64,000 bases of DNA from Atopsyche davidsoni (GCA_022113835.1 JAILWY010000001.1:12144501-12208500), one strand, 5' to 3'. Shown: positions 1 through 11,979, counted from the stretch's first letter. The notes: generated by a model from the letters alone, not told the origin. A program made the numbers and translations.

Positions 1-1174
1 AAATTTTTACATAAATGCCTGAGCTTGATAAACATAAAAATGCTCAATTTTCAAAGCATAGTGATATTAAACTTCCTCCTCGTCTAACCTCCGTGTCTTC
101 ATTTCGTTAAAAATAAAAATTCTTTTGTAAATATTTTAATTGCTGCACATTTCATGAAATCTGGAGACAGGGTGCAGCGTGTAAGCCTCCTTGAAGGCTA
201 TACGGAACGTGATGATATTTGGAATACAGTTATTAGCAAAGTACGTGGGGGCACGTCCCTGCCACGGGGATGAAATATTCCTGATGGGCCATTTTCTCAT
301 TTTTGTTTACATTATAAGTGGCGAAAATATTAACGCACCCTTACGTGACGGGCGGACGTGGTGGCGAAATAATTAGGTGCGGGAAATGTGGAAAATGAGG
401 CAGTTCTTAGCTAATTTCGGTTCTTTTCTTGAGGGGCTGGCGAATTGTTTTATTTTTTCTTTCACTCCCTGCGTTTGAAAAAATATGTTGAGGAAGTTTT
501 CGTCGCGCTTTGAATGATTGAAATGAGTCTCAAGTGCGGTGGTTCTTTTAGATTTTAATTTTACTGTTTTGTCCATGCTTTCTGTTAACATTTTTTAAAT
601 AAAATACCTTGCTTTTTAGAGGCACTTTTACTGGATTTAAAACAAAAAAATATTTCAGTCGTTCTTTTTTTAAATTCTGCATTACCGTCACGAACTTTTT
701 TCATTTATTCATAATATTGTTAAAATATATTTTAAAAATTATTGCACCTATTAGTTGTATGTATTGCAATTATTCAAATATATATTTTTAAAGTTTTATC
801 TGTGGAAAATGTGAACTAGTTTTAGGCAGTACTATAAAGAACTTTGTGGCAGGTGTTGTCGTATGTCCAACATTTCACACCGGTTAAAACAATTGTTTTA
901 ACAATGCAATTGAAATCATTGAATTCCTATTTTGGAATGACATCAAAGGACGTAGTTTTTATACGATTTTTTAAAAAATTAAATAATTATTATATCACAT
1001 AGTGGCTATTATTTGAGAGCTAGGTCATTTTTATAGCAATTAAATACAAAAAAAATAAATATATATTATATGTATCAGTTTATTTGAATTTTATATATCT
1101 TGCTGAGGGACAAGGCATTTGATTGGTGATTTTGTCTTCACTTTGAGTTTATTACATTTTTTTGCATTACTAGA
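1..1174. other. AT-rich non-coding DNA
   Basis: No exon, repeat or regulatory signal I can support. Inferred to be upstream intron or intergenic sequence. Confidence 0.5.
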
Positions 1175-1259
1175 TTCGACCAAATAGACTAGGTCATCAT
1201 CAGATGCATAACTAAACTTTAGTTATGCATCTGATGATGACCTAGTCTATTTGGTCGAA
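1175..1259. repeat. Perfect 85-nt palindrome (42-bp arms, 1-nt centre)
   Basis: The arm running from ttcgaccaaatagactagg to the centre at 1217 is repeated exactly, in inverted orientation, up to 1259; I paired it base by base with no mismatch. The arms hold the direct repeat catcatcag / ctgatgatg. Such a structure is either a very young foldback insertion or a DNA extrusion product. A transcript would form a 42-bp hairpin. No target-site duplication is obvious. Confidence 0.95.
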
Positions 1260-1570
1260 ATACAAAGGTACTCTTATCATTATATTTATATATCTTATTT
1301 ATACTTTTCGTAATAGGTAAAAAAATTATCCATATCTATAAGTTTGTTATCTGATATAACACACGTTCGTATCGAAAATATGTAAAATATATTTTTTTAA
1401 TTATAAACGCAGTAAAAGTAATATTTTTTTCGTATGCATAATATTTCCCAACTAGTCGGTTCCCAAAAGAGCCGTTGTTTCATTAGTTTTTAAAAGTGTT
1501 ATTAATAATAAGAAAGTAATGTTATGTTTACTTTTTTTTTAAACTTCTCTTGTCAATTGTTTTAATTTAT

Positions 1571-1605
1571 TTTTCATATTGATATTAGTAATATCAATAT
1601 GAAAA
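1571..1605. repeat. Perfect 16-bp hairpin with 3-nt loop
   Basis: ttttcatattgatatt, the loop agt, and the exact reverse complement follow one another. The stem is AT-rich. It lies 312 bp from the larger palindrome at 1175-1259 but shares no sequence with it. Confidence 0.9.
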
Positions 1606-1639
1606 GATACATTGCTTTGTTGTCTGCTTAAAAACCACT

Positions 1640-1870
1640 GTGTAAATTCTAAGAGAATCAAACAAAGTCCAGGTCACATGACAGAATTTGACCTTGACAC
1701 AATGACACATGACAAGTATTCACCACCCCCGAGTAATGTCTTAACTTGTCTGTGAGGCGCGGTGGTTGGGCGGGGGTTAATAGATCCCCCATCAATCTTG
1801 GGGCACGCCGGTCACTTCCTGGGGCCAGCTGTAGATTAGTCATTTAGCCGGTGTCTACGGGGATGAAACG
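1640..1870. promoter_or_regulatory. GC-richer island with nuclear-receptor motif
   Basis: This stretch is clearly richer in G and C than its flanks and has no convincing ORF. It contains TGACCTTGA at 1689-1697, the complement of TCAAGGTCA, the extended half-site bound by FTZ-F1/ERR-type nuclear receptors. A second half-site-like aggtcacatgac lies just before it. A candidate enhancer only; the call rests on composition and motif. Confidence 0.25.
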
Positions 1871-2689
1871 TGGAAGATTTATTCCGAGAAAAGATAAAAA
1901 AAATATTTACCTTTTTTTCAATCTATAAAGAAACTCTTATATATTGCTTACTTCTTACCTTCAATTGAAATATTCATTTTTAAATATTGGGATGAATTAT
2001 AATACCATAAATACTGTGACGTTCCCGACCTTTTAGACCTTAAATCTAAGAGGAAAGGTCCGACTGAATCTTTGTCAACCTTTAAGTTAAGCTAAAAGGA
2101 TGACTCGGACCCAAACGTACTTGAACAACTAAACCCCTAAGCGTAAAATAATAATACTACTGACTCCCTTGAAGGTGTCACGTCTAAACTGACCTAACCC
2201 AATGTTAACGATTACTATGACTACCCTTAAAATATAAATCTTAATTTTAAAGTTTTCTCGGACTTGTTTGTTTTGAAATTTATTTTACAATCCCGTGAGG
2301 TTAAAGTAGATGGGAAGGTTCGGTAACAGACCGCCCCCCCCCTACCTACGATTGTCGCCTTACCATGAAATATTAACGGATTTAATATTTCGCCTCCCCT
2401 TGACTCCCTTAAACCAGTCCAACTTAAGGTTGAATTGACTCAAAAGAGGCAGCGACCCAATCTCCGCCGAACTAAATCGAAGAAGCTATTTCCGCGTACA
2501 AACTCCGACTGAAAGGTGAACCCTTTTGTCCTAATATTTAACTGAAGACGAGCAGGATTTTATCTTGAATAAAAAAACCAAACAAATCCGATCGAAGAAT
2601 TAGAAGTGCGATCCGTTGATACGAGAATGTAAAGAATTTTAGTCGCATTTGACAACTTCCTCTAACCGTCAAACAGGATCCAGTATATT

Positions 2690-2828
2690 CTCGTTCCGAA
2701 GAAATTTAGGTTACAGTTGCGGGCTGCTAATGCAGTGTCCCGATTGTTGCCTCGTTCCGAAGAAAATTAGAGTTAAAGATGCGAGCTGCTAATGCAGTGT
2801 CCCGATTGTTGCCTCGTTCCGATGAAAT
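2690..2828 (+). repeat. Tandem duplication of a 61/62-bp unit
   Basis: The unit beginning ctcgttccga occurs at 2690 and 2751 and starts again at 2813. The two full copies share gctgctaatgcagtgtcccg and flanking bases, with scattered differences. The duplication lies at the start of the coding-like remnant at 2779-2985. Its first copy reads a near-identical peptide (RAANAVSRLLPRSEEN) that then meets a stop. Confidence 0.85.
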
Positions 2829-2985
2829 GCTGAGCGAATTGCCTTTAGAGCAGTTATCGCTTTCTGGATCCGTTGGACGACCAGAGGTCGCAGATGAAAT
2901 TATAATATTGCAGGAACAAAGGGAATTAGCCCTTCAGATATATGAAGTATGTCTTGATGCTGCATTTGAATCTTCCCGTATTTAG
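2779..2985 (+). pseudogene. Broken gag-like or other mobile-element ORF remnant
   Basis: The 68-residue frame begins MRAANAVSRLLPRSDEMLSE and continues with an acidic, leucine-rich stretch (LQEQRELALQIYEV) that could be helical or coiled coil. After its stop at 2983-2985 the same frame stays open for about 27 more codons, rich in serine and asparagine. A neighbouring frame has pieces such as VEANETNAVSIEDLADQ near 3210-3260 between stops. The pattern of protein-like fragments broken by stops and frame changes suggests a decayed mobile-element gene. No family is recognised. Confidence 0.3.
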
Positions 2986-4248
2986 AATCGCTCCTCAAAC
3001 TCTCCGTTTTCTATTTCTACGGTGTCAAATTCTACAGTTAGTAACTATAATTTGGTATGGTGACACTGAAACGTTCAAGATTTCCGCGATCGGGTTAAAG
3101 CAGTTGGTTTATCACACCCACAGAGTTCTTGTCAAACCTATCCCACTGGCCTCAAATGGGCCACGATCCCCTTTGTGAATATCAGCCAAACACACCCCGC
3201 CGACCAGGGTCGAAGCCAATGAAACAAACGCTGTCTCGATAGAAGACCTTGCTGACCAATAGGATAATAACACGATCTCCGGAAATACAGGTACGCCGCA
3301 AAATCAATGAGAGCCTAAAGCAGGGCTTATTTGGAGCAAATACAAACTCCCTAGTAATACCGGGTACTAAACTACACTATCTACGAGAGGGCGGACAAGC
3401 TACACACTCTAATACCTTATAACTAAGTTATTTTCTAAATACACCCCTGCTGGAACTGCTGGCTCTGCAATAAAAGGTCCAAACAACTCGATACTATTCC
3501 CTTGATAAACCCCTATGACTCTTATTTAAGCTATCTGATATACTAACGCTTGACCAAGTAAATCATATAATTTATCTATCTAGAATTTAAAATATCCACC
3601 AAAATATATAATATATCTCCAATGACTCTCTAAACACGTTCTAAATAATTAAAACCCAACCATAAATAATATAAGTTCGACTTATATTCCCTGTAAAATC
3701 AACAAATATTCTTCTCACCCGAATATCCTAATATATCGTTTCATTAATACCGCTTATCGACGCGTCCGTCAATATATTACGTCCTATAAAAGAATATGAT
3801 GCACAATATTCACGCTTTAAAACAACCACTCGTAATTTCAAAATCGATAATCGATTTGTACTCATAACCAAACTAACTGACAGCTTTCTGACATTTGTTT
3901 GTAAATATATAAAAAATCCAACATGGCCGCACATTCCCAGCTGTTTCCTCGCCGTATCTGACAGCTCCCTCGCCGCCTAAGCAAGCTGACGTTGGCGTAA
4001 AGCCCATCCCCAAATGCTACTCTTTTTAACTCGCAACACCGAATTTTCCGAACAGCGCGCGCTTACGACTCAAAGATGGCCACCTTCCGAATCACCGTAA
4101 AGACAATCAAATAATTATATTAATTTTAACCAATTTCAATTAAATTCCGTTTAACCAAACACTATTTAAGAACGCCCTGTAAAACAAACATTTAGCACCA
4201 AACACTACCTTAAAACCACTAAAATCGGAAAATAATTCATCCGAAATA

Positions 4249-4265
4249 TCGGGGATCGAACCCGA
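4249..4265 (-). repeat. tRNA T-arm-like motif (possible SINE relic)
   Basis: On the minus strand this reads TCGGGTTCGATCCCCGA: a perfect 5-bp stem around a 7-nt loop, containing a Pol III B-box match. A related GGTTCGATCCC lies at about 4529-4539 in a loosely similar context. No clear A-box or full cloverleaf was found. Confidence 0.3.
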
Positions 4266-4760
4266 ATAAATCTCAAACAAATATTTCCGACTTCTGTCTT
4301 AAATACATTAAAAAAAAAACCGTAAATTAATCCGTTTTAATATTCCCTAAATTCACGACATATCATATACGATGTTTAACCAAGAATTAAAATTACCGAA
4401 ACGCAAACGTACAGAAAAATATTAATTCATTCCAGAATCTAATTAGCTTCGCTAATAATATTACTAAATATATTTTAAAACTCTCGCGGTTACAATAAAA
4501 CAATAGAATAATTATCTCTGCATTATTAGGGATCGAACCTTTTGATAATACAATATGATAATACATGACAATTTACACCTAACCTCATTAATACTAATTT
4601 AGCAAAATGCTATGCATTTACACAGCAATGGCCGCCAGGATGATCAATCACAGATCAATCCCGATAACGTAATTTAAATAAAAGAAATATGACAAAGCTT
4701 TCTCCCTCCGGCGAAATCTCGATGATCAAATGGTCCTCCTTGGCGTACACAACACAGATT

Positions 4761-4946
4761 CTATATTTGGTTAAAATTCAAATAAAACCCATTTTTTTTA
4801 CAACTAAAACACCCGCAATCGAAAACCTCCATCCTAATCCTTCCGCGTCCCTCCCCTCTCTCTCGCCTTCCGGCTTGCTCGTAATTAACGCAAAATTCCT
4901 CTGTAGACCCCGTGGCCAAATCCTTCTTAACCCGACGTCCGGTCAT
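4761..4946 (-). other. Small basic ORF downstream of a CpG-rich segment
   Basis: This 61-codon frame starts MTGRRVKKDLATGSTEEF, has an arginine/glycine-rich centre, then a cysteine cluster (CGCFSCKK), and ends at a stop. It lies about 100-200 bp downstream, on the minus strand, of the promoter-like segment at 5030-5170. It resembles no family I know and may be an untranslated leader or chance. Confidence 0.15.
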
Positions 4947-5029
4947 CCAATTCTAATTTTTGAAATCTCCGTTACTCCGCGACAATGTTGCCCTCTCGAA
5001 AAATGATCTCTTAAAACTCTCACTGTCGC

Positions 5030-5170
5030 TATGCAAATACCAAGCGAGAGGCGCGAGTTCTGCGTGACGTCACTGGTCCTGCTGATTTGTAAAAATCGAT
5101 ATCTGCGGGAATCGCGGGACGAGGGGCATGCGCGCGCGACGTATTTTGTAACAGAATTCAAGGTCAAATC
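5030..5170 (-). promoter_or_regulatory. CpG-rich promoter-like segment with CRE and octamer
   Basis: This short stretch is dense in CpG (for example gcatgcgcgcgcgacg). It holds an octamer ATGCAAAT (5031-5038), a full cAMP-response element TGACGTCA (5065-5072) and the nuclear-receptor site TCAAGGTCA (5158-5166). Leftward of it the minus strand is G-rich over C for over a kilobase, the skew often seen downstream of a start site. Together these suggest a minus-strand promoter, but no transcript start can be proven here. Confidence 0.3.
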
Positions 5171-5895
5171 GACAAAATAATATTACGTATTATACTTTCT
5201 ATACAAAAAAATTTTTTTTCTGGGTGAACTAATGCAATTCGTTACAATACACTCTAACATTTTTATATTTTTTTAAGTTTAACGTTAACTTTTACGTTAC
5301 TTATTTATGAAGCCTCTCGAATTATATTTTAATGTTGGGAAAGGAGTGCTACGAGGTAAAATGTAGATATTTTTGATTGGGGATTTTTTTTTATTATTAT
5401 CTCCAAGGAAATATGAATGGGTTGGTTTTTTTTAAATATGTTCATCATTTTATGTTGGCATAAGAACGACTAGTCATTATAGTTATAATTACAAAATATA
5501 TATATAAAATGATTAGCCGAAAAACATTTCTCTAACACTCAGGTCTACTTTATTTATTAAGGTGTCATATTTCTATAGAGCCTTATGATCCTTTAGAAGG
5601 AGAACCTTTCAGGGCTGCATTACTAACGAGCAGTATGGCTTGTGTGTATAACATATTAAGATGATTATTAGATGACGCACTTCAGAAAGTGTTGACATTC
5701 CAAGATTGTTGGGGAGCGGCATTAGCGTCTCGAGTGGATGTCAACCAATATTGACAAATTTCACATGAATACATATTAATACTAATGTGATTATGATCAA
5801 CCTGTTATCATTCTACACGATATTTCAAAATTTGTGATATATCCAACGTTATAACGGCTGGATTACGTTTCATTTTAAATTTTTGGTTTATGCAG

Positions 5896-6033
5896 CCTAC
5901 ACACGTTGCAACTCTACCAACAACCAATTGGTAGTAAGCCAATAGTATTTTCTATTTTATTTTGTTTTTTAAAAACGAACTCTATTGGTTGACTCTCCAG
6001 TCGGTTTTCGGTTACGTTGCAACGTATGCGAGG
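5896..6033. mobile_element. MITE-like element with imperfect 17-18-bp terminal inverted repeats
   Basis: The left end cctacacacgttgcaac is mirrored by the right end gttgcaacgtatgcgagg. Just inside, both halves carry related inner motifs (caaccaattgg and ccaatag against ctattggttg). The element is 138 bp and has no coding capacity. A target-site duplication could not be recognised, so the superfamily is unknown. Confidence 0.55.
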
Positions 6034-8154
6034 TATTTTAAAATTGTGATAAAAGCCTTTTCTATGATAGGTTGGGGTTTTATTTTATATAAAACTATGT
6101 TTGTTTAATTATAGGTCTATTGTACGCAATTTAAAGGCACAAAACAATATTATTTATTCTACAATATTAAATCTTCGTATTTTAAGAATAACACGGTTTA
6201 ATTCATATTTATGATATTTTATATCAATACCAATAATATTTTGTTATAATAAATATCTTTACTAATTTATTAATTACTCACTAATGATAACAATGCAAGG
6301 CGATTCTTGTAAAAAAGAATAAACTAACGGTTTAATGCTGAGTTTGTAAATATAACACATCTCCTTAAAAATATACTAAAAATAAATAAAATTTCATTTT
6401 CCATCGAGTCGTACAAATATTTTGTGAAGTCAATATTGTGAATCTAGAACCAATAAAAAATGAAGCGCTATGAGCCTTAATATATTTTTTTATAATCCTG
6501 TATTAAAGTTTGACTTTTTTTAGCATGTTGAAAAACTTTTTAACTTTTTTTTCTGAAAAGCAACAAGTAGACACAAAAACGATAACAAAATCATACTTTG
6601 AAGTATTCTTGTGACTAGTCATGGTGGTTGAACAACCAAAGCGACGCGTGCGAATATATATTCAATAAAACTAAACTACAAATAACTTTTAAAACTATCA
6701 GTATGTTTAAAATGTATCAGTATATTTAATTTATTAAAACTAGCATATTAACAAGTTCCATGCAATTTTTAAGGAGAGGTTTTATTATTTAAATGATTTA
6801 TTGTAAATAATATGTTTCTTATATTTTCTTATATCTGTTCAAAATCACTATAGAAATTTGATTTATATTCACTCATTGCCTGAATATATTTTTAAGAGTA
6901 CTAAAATAAAATATAATACATAGAGATTCAATATAATTTATAAAATAATTTGATCGTAGTAAACAGAATTAGATGTCAAATCAATTAATTGTGAACATCT
7001 TGATGTTTACATTTTGTCAATGGATTTTTATATATATTTATTAATTTTTGCCGTGGCCTGTTTTAAGTGATGTTTTTATCAATTTTGTTTGATCATAAAA
7101 TTATTTTAATATTTTATTCTTATCGATTATATATTGTTGTTTCATGTCTTGAGTTAGTTAAGAGTTGAGTCATAAATATTTTTTAAAACACATTTATATT
7201 TATTGATATTTGTATACTGTATATATTAAGTATCCGCTTACAAGTATTAATTCAACAAGTATTTATCGATTTTACAAATACGTAAATTTATTATAAACCA
7301 TTTATTTCAACACATAGTTAAACTCTTCCAGATACGGATAAGCCAAGCTATGTTGTCTTTTTCAGTAACATATTTTGGTCTCTGTCTGAATCAATTTACT
7401 TTGCATAAACTTTGTATATTATAAACTTTTGGTTCAAAAACATTATTAGATTGTGTCATTCGTGTACATTTTTACAGACGATAGAAATATTTTTCAGTAT
7501 AAAACTGCCGAAAATTGACACCTCTCCGAACTAAAGTCATCCATTCTTATCAGGGGTCGCGATGACATAAACAAGGCGCGGGTGTTGTCCCGACGATGCT
7601 TATTACATAAATCATCATTGGAATCGGTGCGATGGCAGGGCAGTTAGTGCGAACTGTGAGTTATGGCGACCCGGAGCTCGCTTGAAATGGAAATAACTTC
7701 AATTATTATCGAGCACTGGGGGAGGCAGCCCGTAACACACGGTGTGTGGTGACACCGACTCGCCTAGTGAATATGAAGTATTGCATTCATTCATACTGAT
7801 TTTAAAAAATGTAATTGATCTGGAAATAAGTTTTTTTAAGAAGTAAAATGTATTAAATAATACTACTCACAGAATCAATAATCTGGATTCATAATTAAAT
7901 ATAAGAAATATAAACTTGTTTGTTTGAAAATTTATGATATGATATGATATGAAATTTATGGTATTTTTAAAAATTAGGAATAAAGTGATACTCAATATTT
8001 TTTTGTGTACATTCAATTTTTAATTATTAACAGATGCCTACCTGTCTTTTAGCCATAATTGTAATTCTGATAATGTACGCTCTTTCATCCAGGCTTATAA
8101 AAGCCCCTTTGAAATATAAATCGAATTCATCGAGCATATAGCAGCTTAACCCGC
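6034..8154. other. AT-rich non-coding DNA
   Basis: Apart from the GC-richer piece at 7540-7770 and a short gatat run near 7935, I see nothing distinctive. Confidence 0.5.
7540..7770. other. GC-richer non-coding island
   Basis: This is a composition peak without a convincing ORF or splice pair. It includes a short inverted repeat around cacacggtgtgtgg. Possible regulatory sequence; nothing more specific is visible. Confidence 0.15.
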
Positions 8155-8300
8155 GCTTAGTCCTTTTTTATGGTGCAAGCAGTAAGTTGGACACGCCGCA
8201 CGTGCGGGGCTCGAACCCGCAACCCTCTGCCTCGCGCTAAATCACTCCGGGCCTTGACCGCAGAGCTGAAGCGGCCCCCGCGCCACCAGTCGCCGACCCC
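8155..8300 (-). repeat. tRNA-derived SINE-like sequence
   Basis: Read on the minus strand, this contains gcccggagtgatttagcgcg followed by a perfect T-arm GCGGGTTCGAGCCCCGC (8204-8220) with a Pol III B-box. An A-box-like GTGATTTAGCG (8235-8245) lies at roughly tRNA spacing. No complete cloverleaf or acceptor pairing was found, which fits a tRNA-derived SINE head better than a functional tRNA. The full length is not known. Confidence 0.5.
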
Positions 8301-8939
8301 TGACAGGAGCCGAGTGTGACGCACAGAACTTAGCCCAATGCTAGGGTACCGTGTACACCGACCAGACCAACTAGCACTACTTTATCAGGACACAAATAAT
8401 TAATTAATTATTATTATTAAAATATCTCTATATTGACCTAAAACCGTTGGACCACAATTCATATATTTCATATATGACAATGTCTCAAATCAACATTACG
8501 TAATATATTCGATTCACCCGATTGTGATAAAATCGAGTTCTCTACAGTATATTATAATATTACGTCTGAATATTACAAGCTTAAGAATAAAAATCTGATC
8601 TGATCTAATCAAAACTTCATTTATCCACATGCATACCTTTGCAATGGTTTATAATTTCATATTATTTTAAAGACAAAACATTTTTGATAATTAGAATAAA
8701 TTAACTGGATAGAGTTTAATTAATGAATGCTGCAACAAATGTAAAACATAATAAAAACGGCAAATATTTAAATGTATTACCTTGTAGTCTACTAAAATTA
8801 AGACTACATATATTATTGAGAGAAATAAAATTTGCTCTTTGGCGAGTGCATTTTCGAAAACTCAGATAAATATAGAAATTAGTTAGAATATTCATGGAAA
8901 TGATTATTATAAGGCTTCTTCGTGATACATAATAATTCA

Positions 8940-9240
8940 TTAACACTTTAAATATATATAAAATTGAGTGCCAGGGTAGGTCAGCCCCCCAACAAGCTCT
9001 CGGCCGCCGCGTCGCTCCCCCGAATTCGCACTTGGCCGGTGACATCTGCGGTGCTTTTTCTTCGGCCGCGCGTTCGTGGGTCCGTTTTTATTTGATTAAT
9101 GGCGAGCGTTTTGCGAAAATAACGTTTTAATTAAATTTTCATCCCTTAAATTTCAGAAAACGGAAAATAAGCGGAATTTTGATATTTTATGACACGCGCG
9201 CCAACTCCGAGGTTAATTGAATAGTGTGACGCCCATTTTA
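8940..9240. other. GC-rich non-coding island
   Basis: This segment is CpG-rich (ctcggccgccgcgtcgctcc) within AT-rich DNA. I could not pair acceptor and donor sites around a plausible exon on either strand. It may be a regulatory element or an unmasked repeat. Confidence 0.15.
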
Positions 9241-10429
9241 TTAAAAATAATTGTGAGCCCCCGCCCTAATCTGTCTTGTTAAATATATAACGTACCATTA
9301 ATTATATTTTAATAAATTTTGGTTTAAAATATTTTATTAGTCGTGCAATTATATAAAAAAAATACAGTCGAATGTATAATCGTTTGTCAATAAATATTAT
9401 CGTATTTGAATTCTGAAATGAAAAATCCATAAAATCAAGACGCTCTATGTGCCTGATAAGGTAATAATATACTTAGTGTAATATCAGTTTAATTTTTCTG
9501 ATACAGTGTTCTAAACTTTTGACTAGTAGAAAATCAACTTAAGCAATTAGAGGTTTTACTGAGCTTCAAAAACTTATTGAAAAATAAAACATAATTTAAA
9601 ATACTATACTTGAGTAATATATCATATTTCAGCTATTTAAATAATTACCAAAAACATGATAATATATTACGTTCTTTCAATAAAAACCTTAATTTTAACA
9701 ACAAATTCATGACATTTTATGGGTTTGTTTTTTATATTAATGTGAAAATTTGATAAATATTCATGAACTTTTCGCCAAAAATACAAAACGCTATGAAATA
9801 CAATATTTATTTTTGCTGTTGATGTTTAAGTTTCTGTAATAACCACAAGTTTGTAATCGTAACTCAATATTAATGAGAAAATATAAACTTTTGTTTCTTG
9901 AAAATCCAAAGGTTATTAATATAATTAAAACTTTTTAATATTTTAAATAAGTAAAATTCTTGAGTGATTTTTCCACATATAATATAAAACTTTTTAAGAA
10001 ACGAAACTAATGTTTTTTAGGAAATAGGTATTTATATAAGTGTTATTAATTGAACAACTAAAATTTTCAATATAATGCTTAATAAAATGTGTTGAATTAA
10101 ATTAATTAATTAAACAATCAAGTTTTGCCTTGTAGTTATGATTTTTTGTAACTATTATAAAATTTAGTCCCAATAAAAGGACCAAACTTCCATACAATAA
10201 TAAGTACAGATTGCAGGCAAACGCACACTCGTAGTTATCATGTATCCATTGAAATAAAAAAATAAAATGAAAAAATCTTTTATTTCATTCCACTTCAAAT
10301 TGGTCTCTTGAAAATGTAACGCAGAGCGCACAATTTTTTTTTATTTTAGATTAAAAAATATAACAGCAGTATTAATTCAATTGCAATTAAACAAAGCTCC
10401 ATATAACTGAAATGCAATATGAACGAGCA

Positions 10430-10740
10430 AAAAAATATCCGGATCGAACTGGGGCAGCTCTCCAGCGGCCACTCTAAAAACAAATAATTATTTCAATAAA
10501 TCGAAACACGCCCTGGTGATGCTCTGACGGACTGCAATAAGCGCTTTTATTGCAGAATGTTAAATTGTTCCGGCCGAATCCGGACCTGACCGTTCGACTG
10601 CAATACCGAAACCAATGTTTCACGCCCTGTGCATTTAATATCTGAATTTCCTCACTGTACCGTAATACATTATCTAGGTGCCCTGCATCTTTGCCAGGTA
10701 CAGCGTTACGGTCGGGCCTGAATTACGGTGATCAGATTAT
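10430..10740. other. GC-richer segment with B-box-like motif
   Basis: Composition is higher than in the flanks. On the minus strand at about 10439-10450 it contains AGTTCGATCCG, one step from a Pol III B-box. Short inverted pieces (gccaggtacagcgttacgg, and actgtaccgtaat) suggest a decayed repeat. Confidence 0.15.
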
Positions 10741-11394
10741 ATTATATATTTTTTAATTACTAATAGATTCTTATCGCATTGGATAAAAAAAATCATCTTT
10801 TGAACATATGAGTAAGAGGAATTAAACGCGACAACACTGCGCATGGAATGAAGTCTAAAATATCACTTCTTTACTCAAACTTTCAAAACGTGCTTCCAAT
10901 CAAAAATAAATATTTTTGACCATAAAATTTCAATTTTGAACTGTAACAATAGCTTTGTGTGTAATGTATTATTTTATATACTGTGTTGTCTGCAACTGTG
11001 GTCTATGGCTCGGTGTAAATAGCACAACGCGATAGTGACAGCTCTTTCTCGTTTAATACCTACCCACAACAACTGCACGATAGCAACTAAAGTAATCCGT
11101 ACACGTCTAATATAAACACACAATTGTCATAAATATATATTTCTTAAAATTAAAAACCAAAAACTTAAAGACCCACTCATGATTAGTCTGCGGCTTGAGT
11201 GGGTAATCATCCAAAATAAACATTAAAAGACGTGAAAAAAAAGTTTTGAAAATGGGTAACCCTTATCAAAATTCCGATAAAATACCTTAGCCGGAAGAAC
11301 AGTTCATAAAAACGTCCATATTTCATCGAAATCCTCGTGTTTTTTTCATTCAAATCTCCATAAAATCCAGCTTAACAACCGTTAAAAGCGTAAA

Positions 11395-11530
11395 TGCATA
11401 CAGATGTTGATGGGTTCGAGTCCCTACCTGGCCGCGAAATGCGGATCAAATAATTCATGCCGGGCTGTCGAACAGGCAGGCCGACAGATACACGCTAACA
11501 AAGGAGCCGTCAGTTGGTCCATTTTCTACT
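11395..11530 (+). repeat. Possible SINE fragment with B-box
   Basis: GGTTCGAGTCC (11413-11423) matches the Pol III B-box exactly. A GC-richer tail follows (gggctgtcgaacaggcaggcc). No A-box is clear and the T-arm stem is incomplete, so it would be a truncated or decayed copy. Confidence 0.3.
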
Positions 11531-11946
11531 TAACAATACTACTGAAATAGTTTTTTTTTTTAATAAATTCATAGGTTCCTAGGTTTTTTTTGTTGTTGTT
11601 AAAATATAATTCATTTAAGACCTTAACCAATTTGCAATTTAATAACAAATCTTACTCAGAAAAGAATAATTGCATGCGACACAAAAAGTATGTAGTATCC
11701 AACCGGTTGCGTATTTTTTATCTATCCTGCACCATTATGCTTACAATAAATACATCGTTTCCAGTATTTCGTCATGATGATATTTTGAACAACACAAAAT
11801 AAATAACAAATAAATATTTTTTTCATGGAACAAATTACAAATCAAACGTAGAATATTTGTAACAAGAGATCCGAAACTAAAAATTTATTTTGTTTTTATT
11901 TCGAATTGTTTTTATTCGTTTTGAAAAATATGCCTGAAATAAATCT

Positions 11947-11968
11947 GTAATCATGATATCATGATTAC
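11947..11968. repeat. Perfect 22-bp palindrome
   Basis: gtaatcatgatatcatgattac is its own reverse complement. It contains two overlapping tcatga steps around a central gatatc. No function is implied. Confidence 0.9.
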
Positions 11969-11979
11969 GTATGGTGCTT

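Larger units (their letters stand above)
2018..5170. mobile_element. Decayed repeat or retroelement-like block
   Basis: The block differs in composition from the surrounding intron. Many lines carry roughly twice as much C as G on the + strand, most clearly from about 3540 to 5000. It includes a short gag-like coding remnant (2779-2985), a tandem duplication (2690-2828) and two tRNA-T-arm-like motifs on the minus strand. The left edge (tgtgacgttcccgacc at 2018) resembles an LTR start, but no matching second LTR was found. The boundaries are approximate, and it could be two unrelated elements. Confidence 0.35.

Noticed and set aside
2018..5170. Complete LTR retrotransposon
   Set aside because: The left end looks LTR-like, but no second LTR, primer-binding site or polymerase motifs were found.
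8204..8245. Functional tRNA gene
   Set aside because: The T-arm is perfect, but I could not fold acceptor and anticodon arms; a SINE head explains it better.
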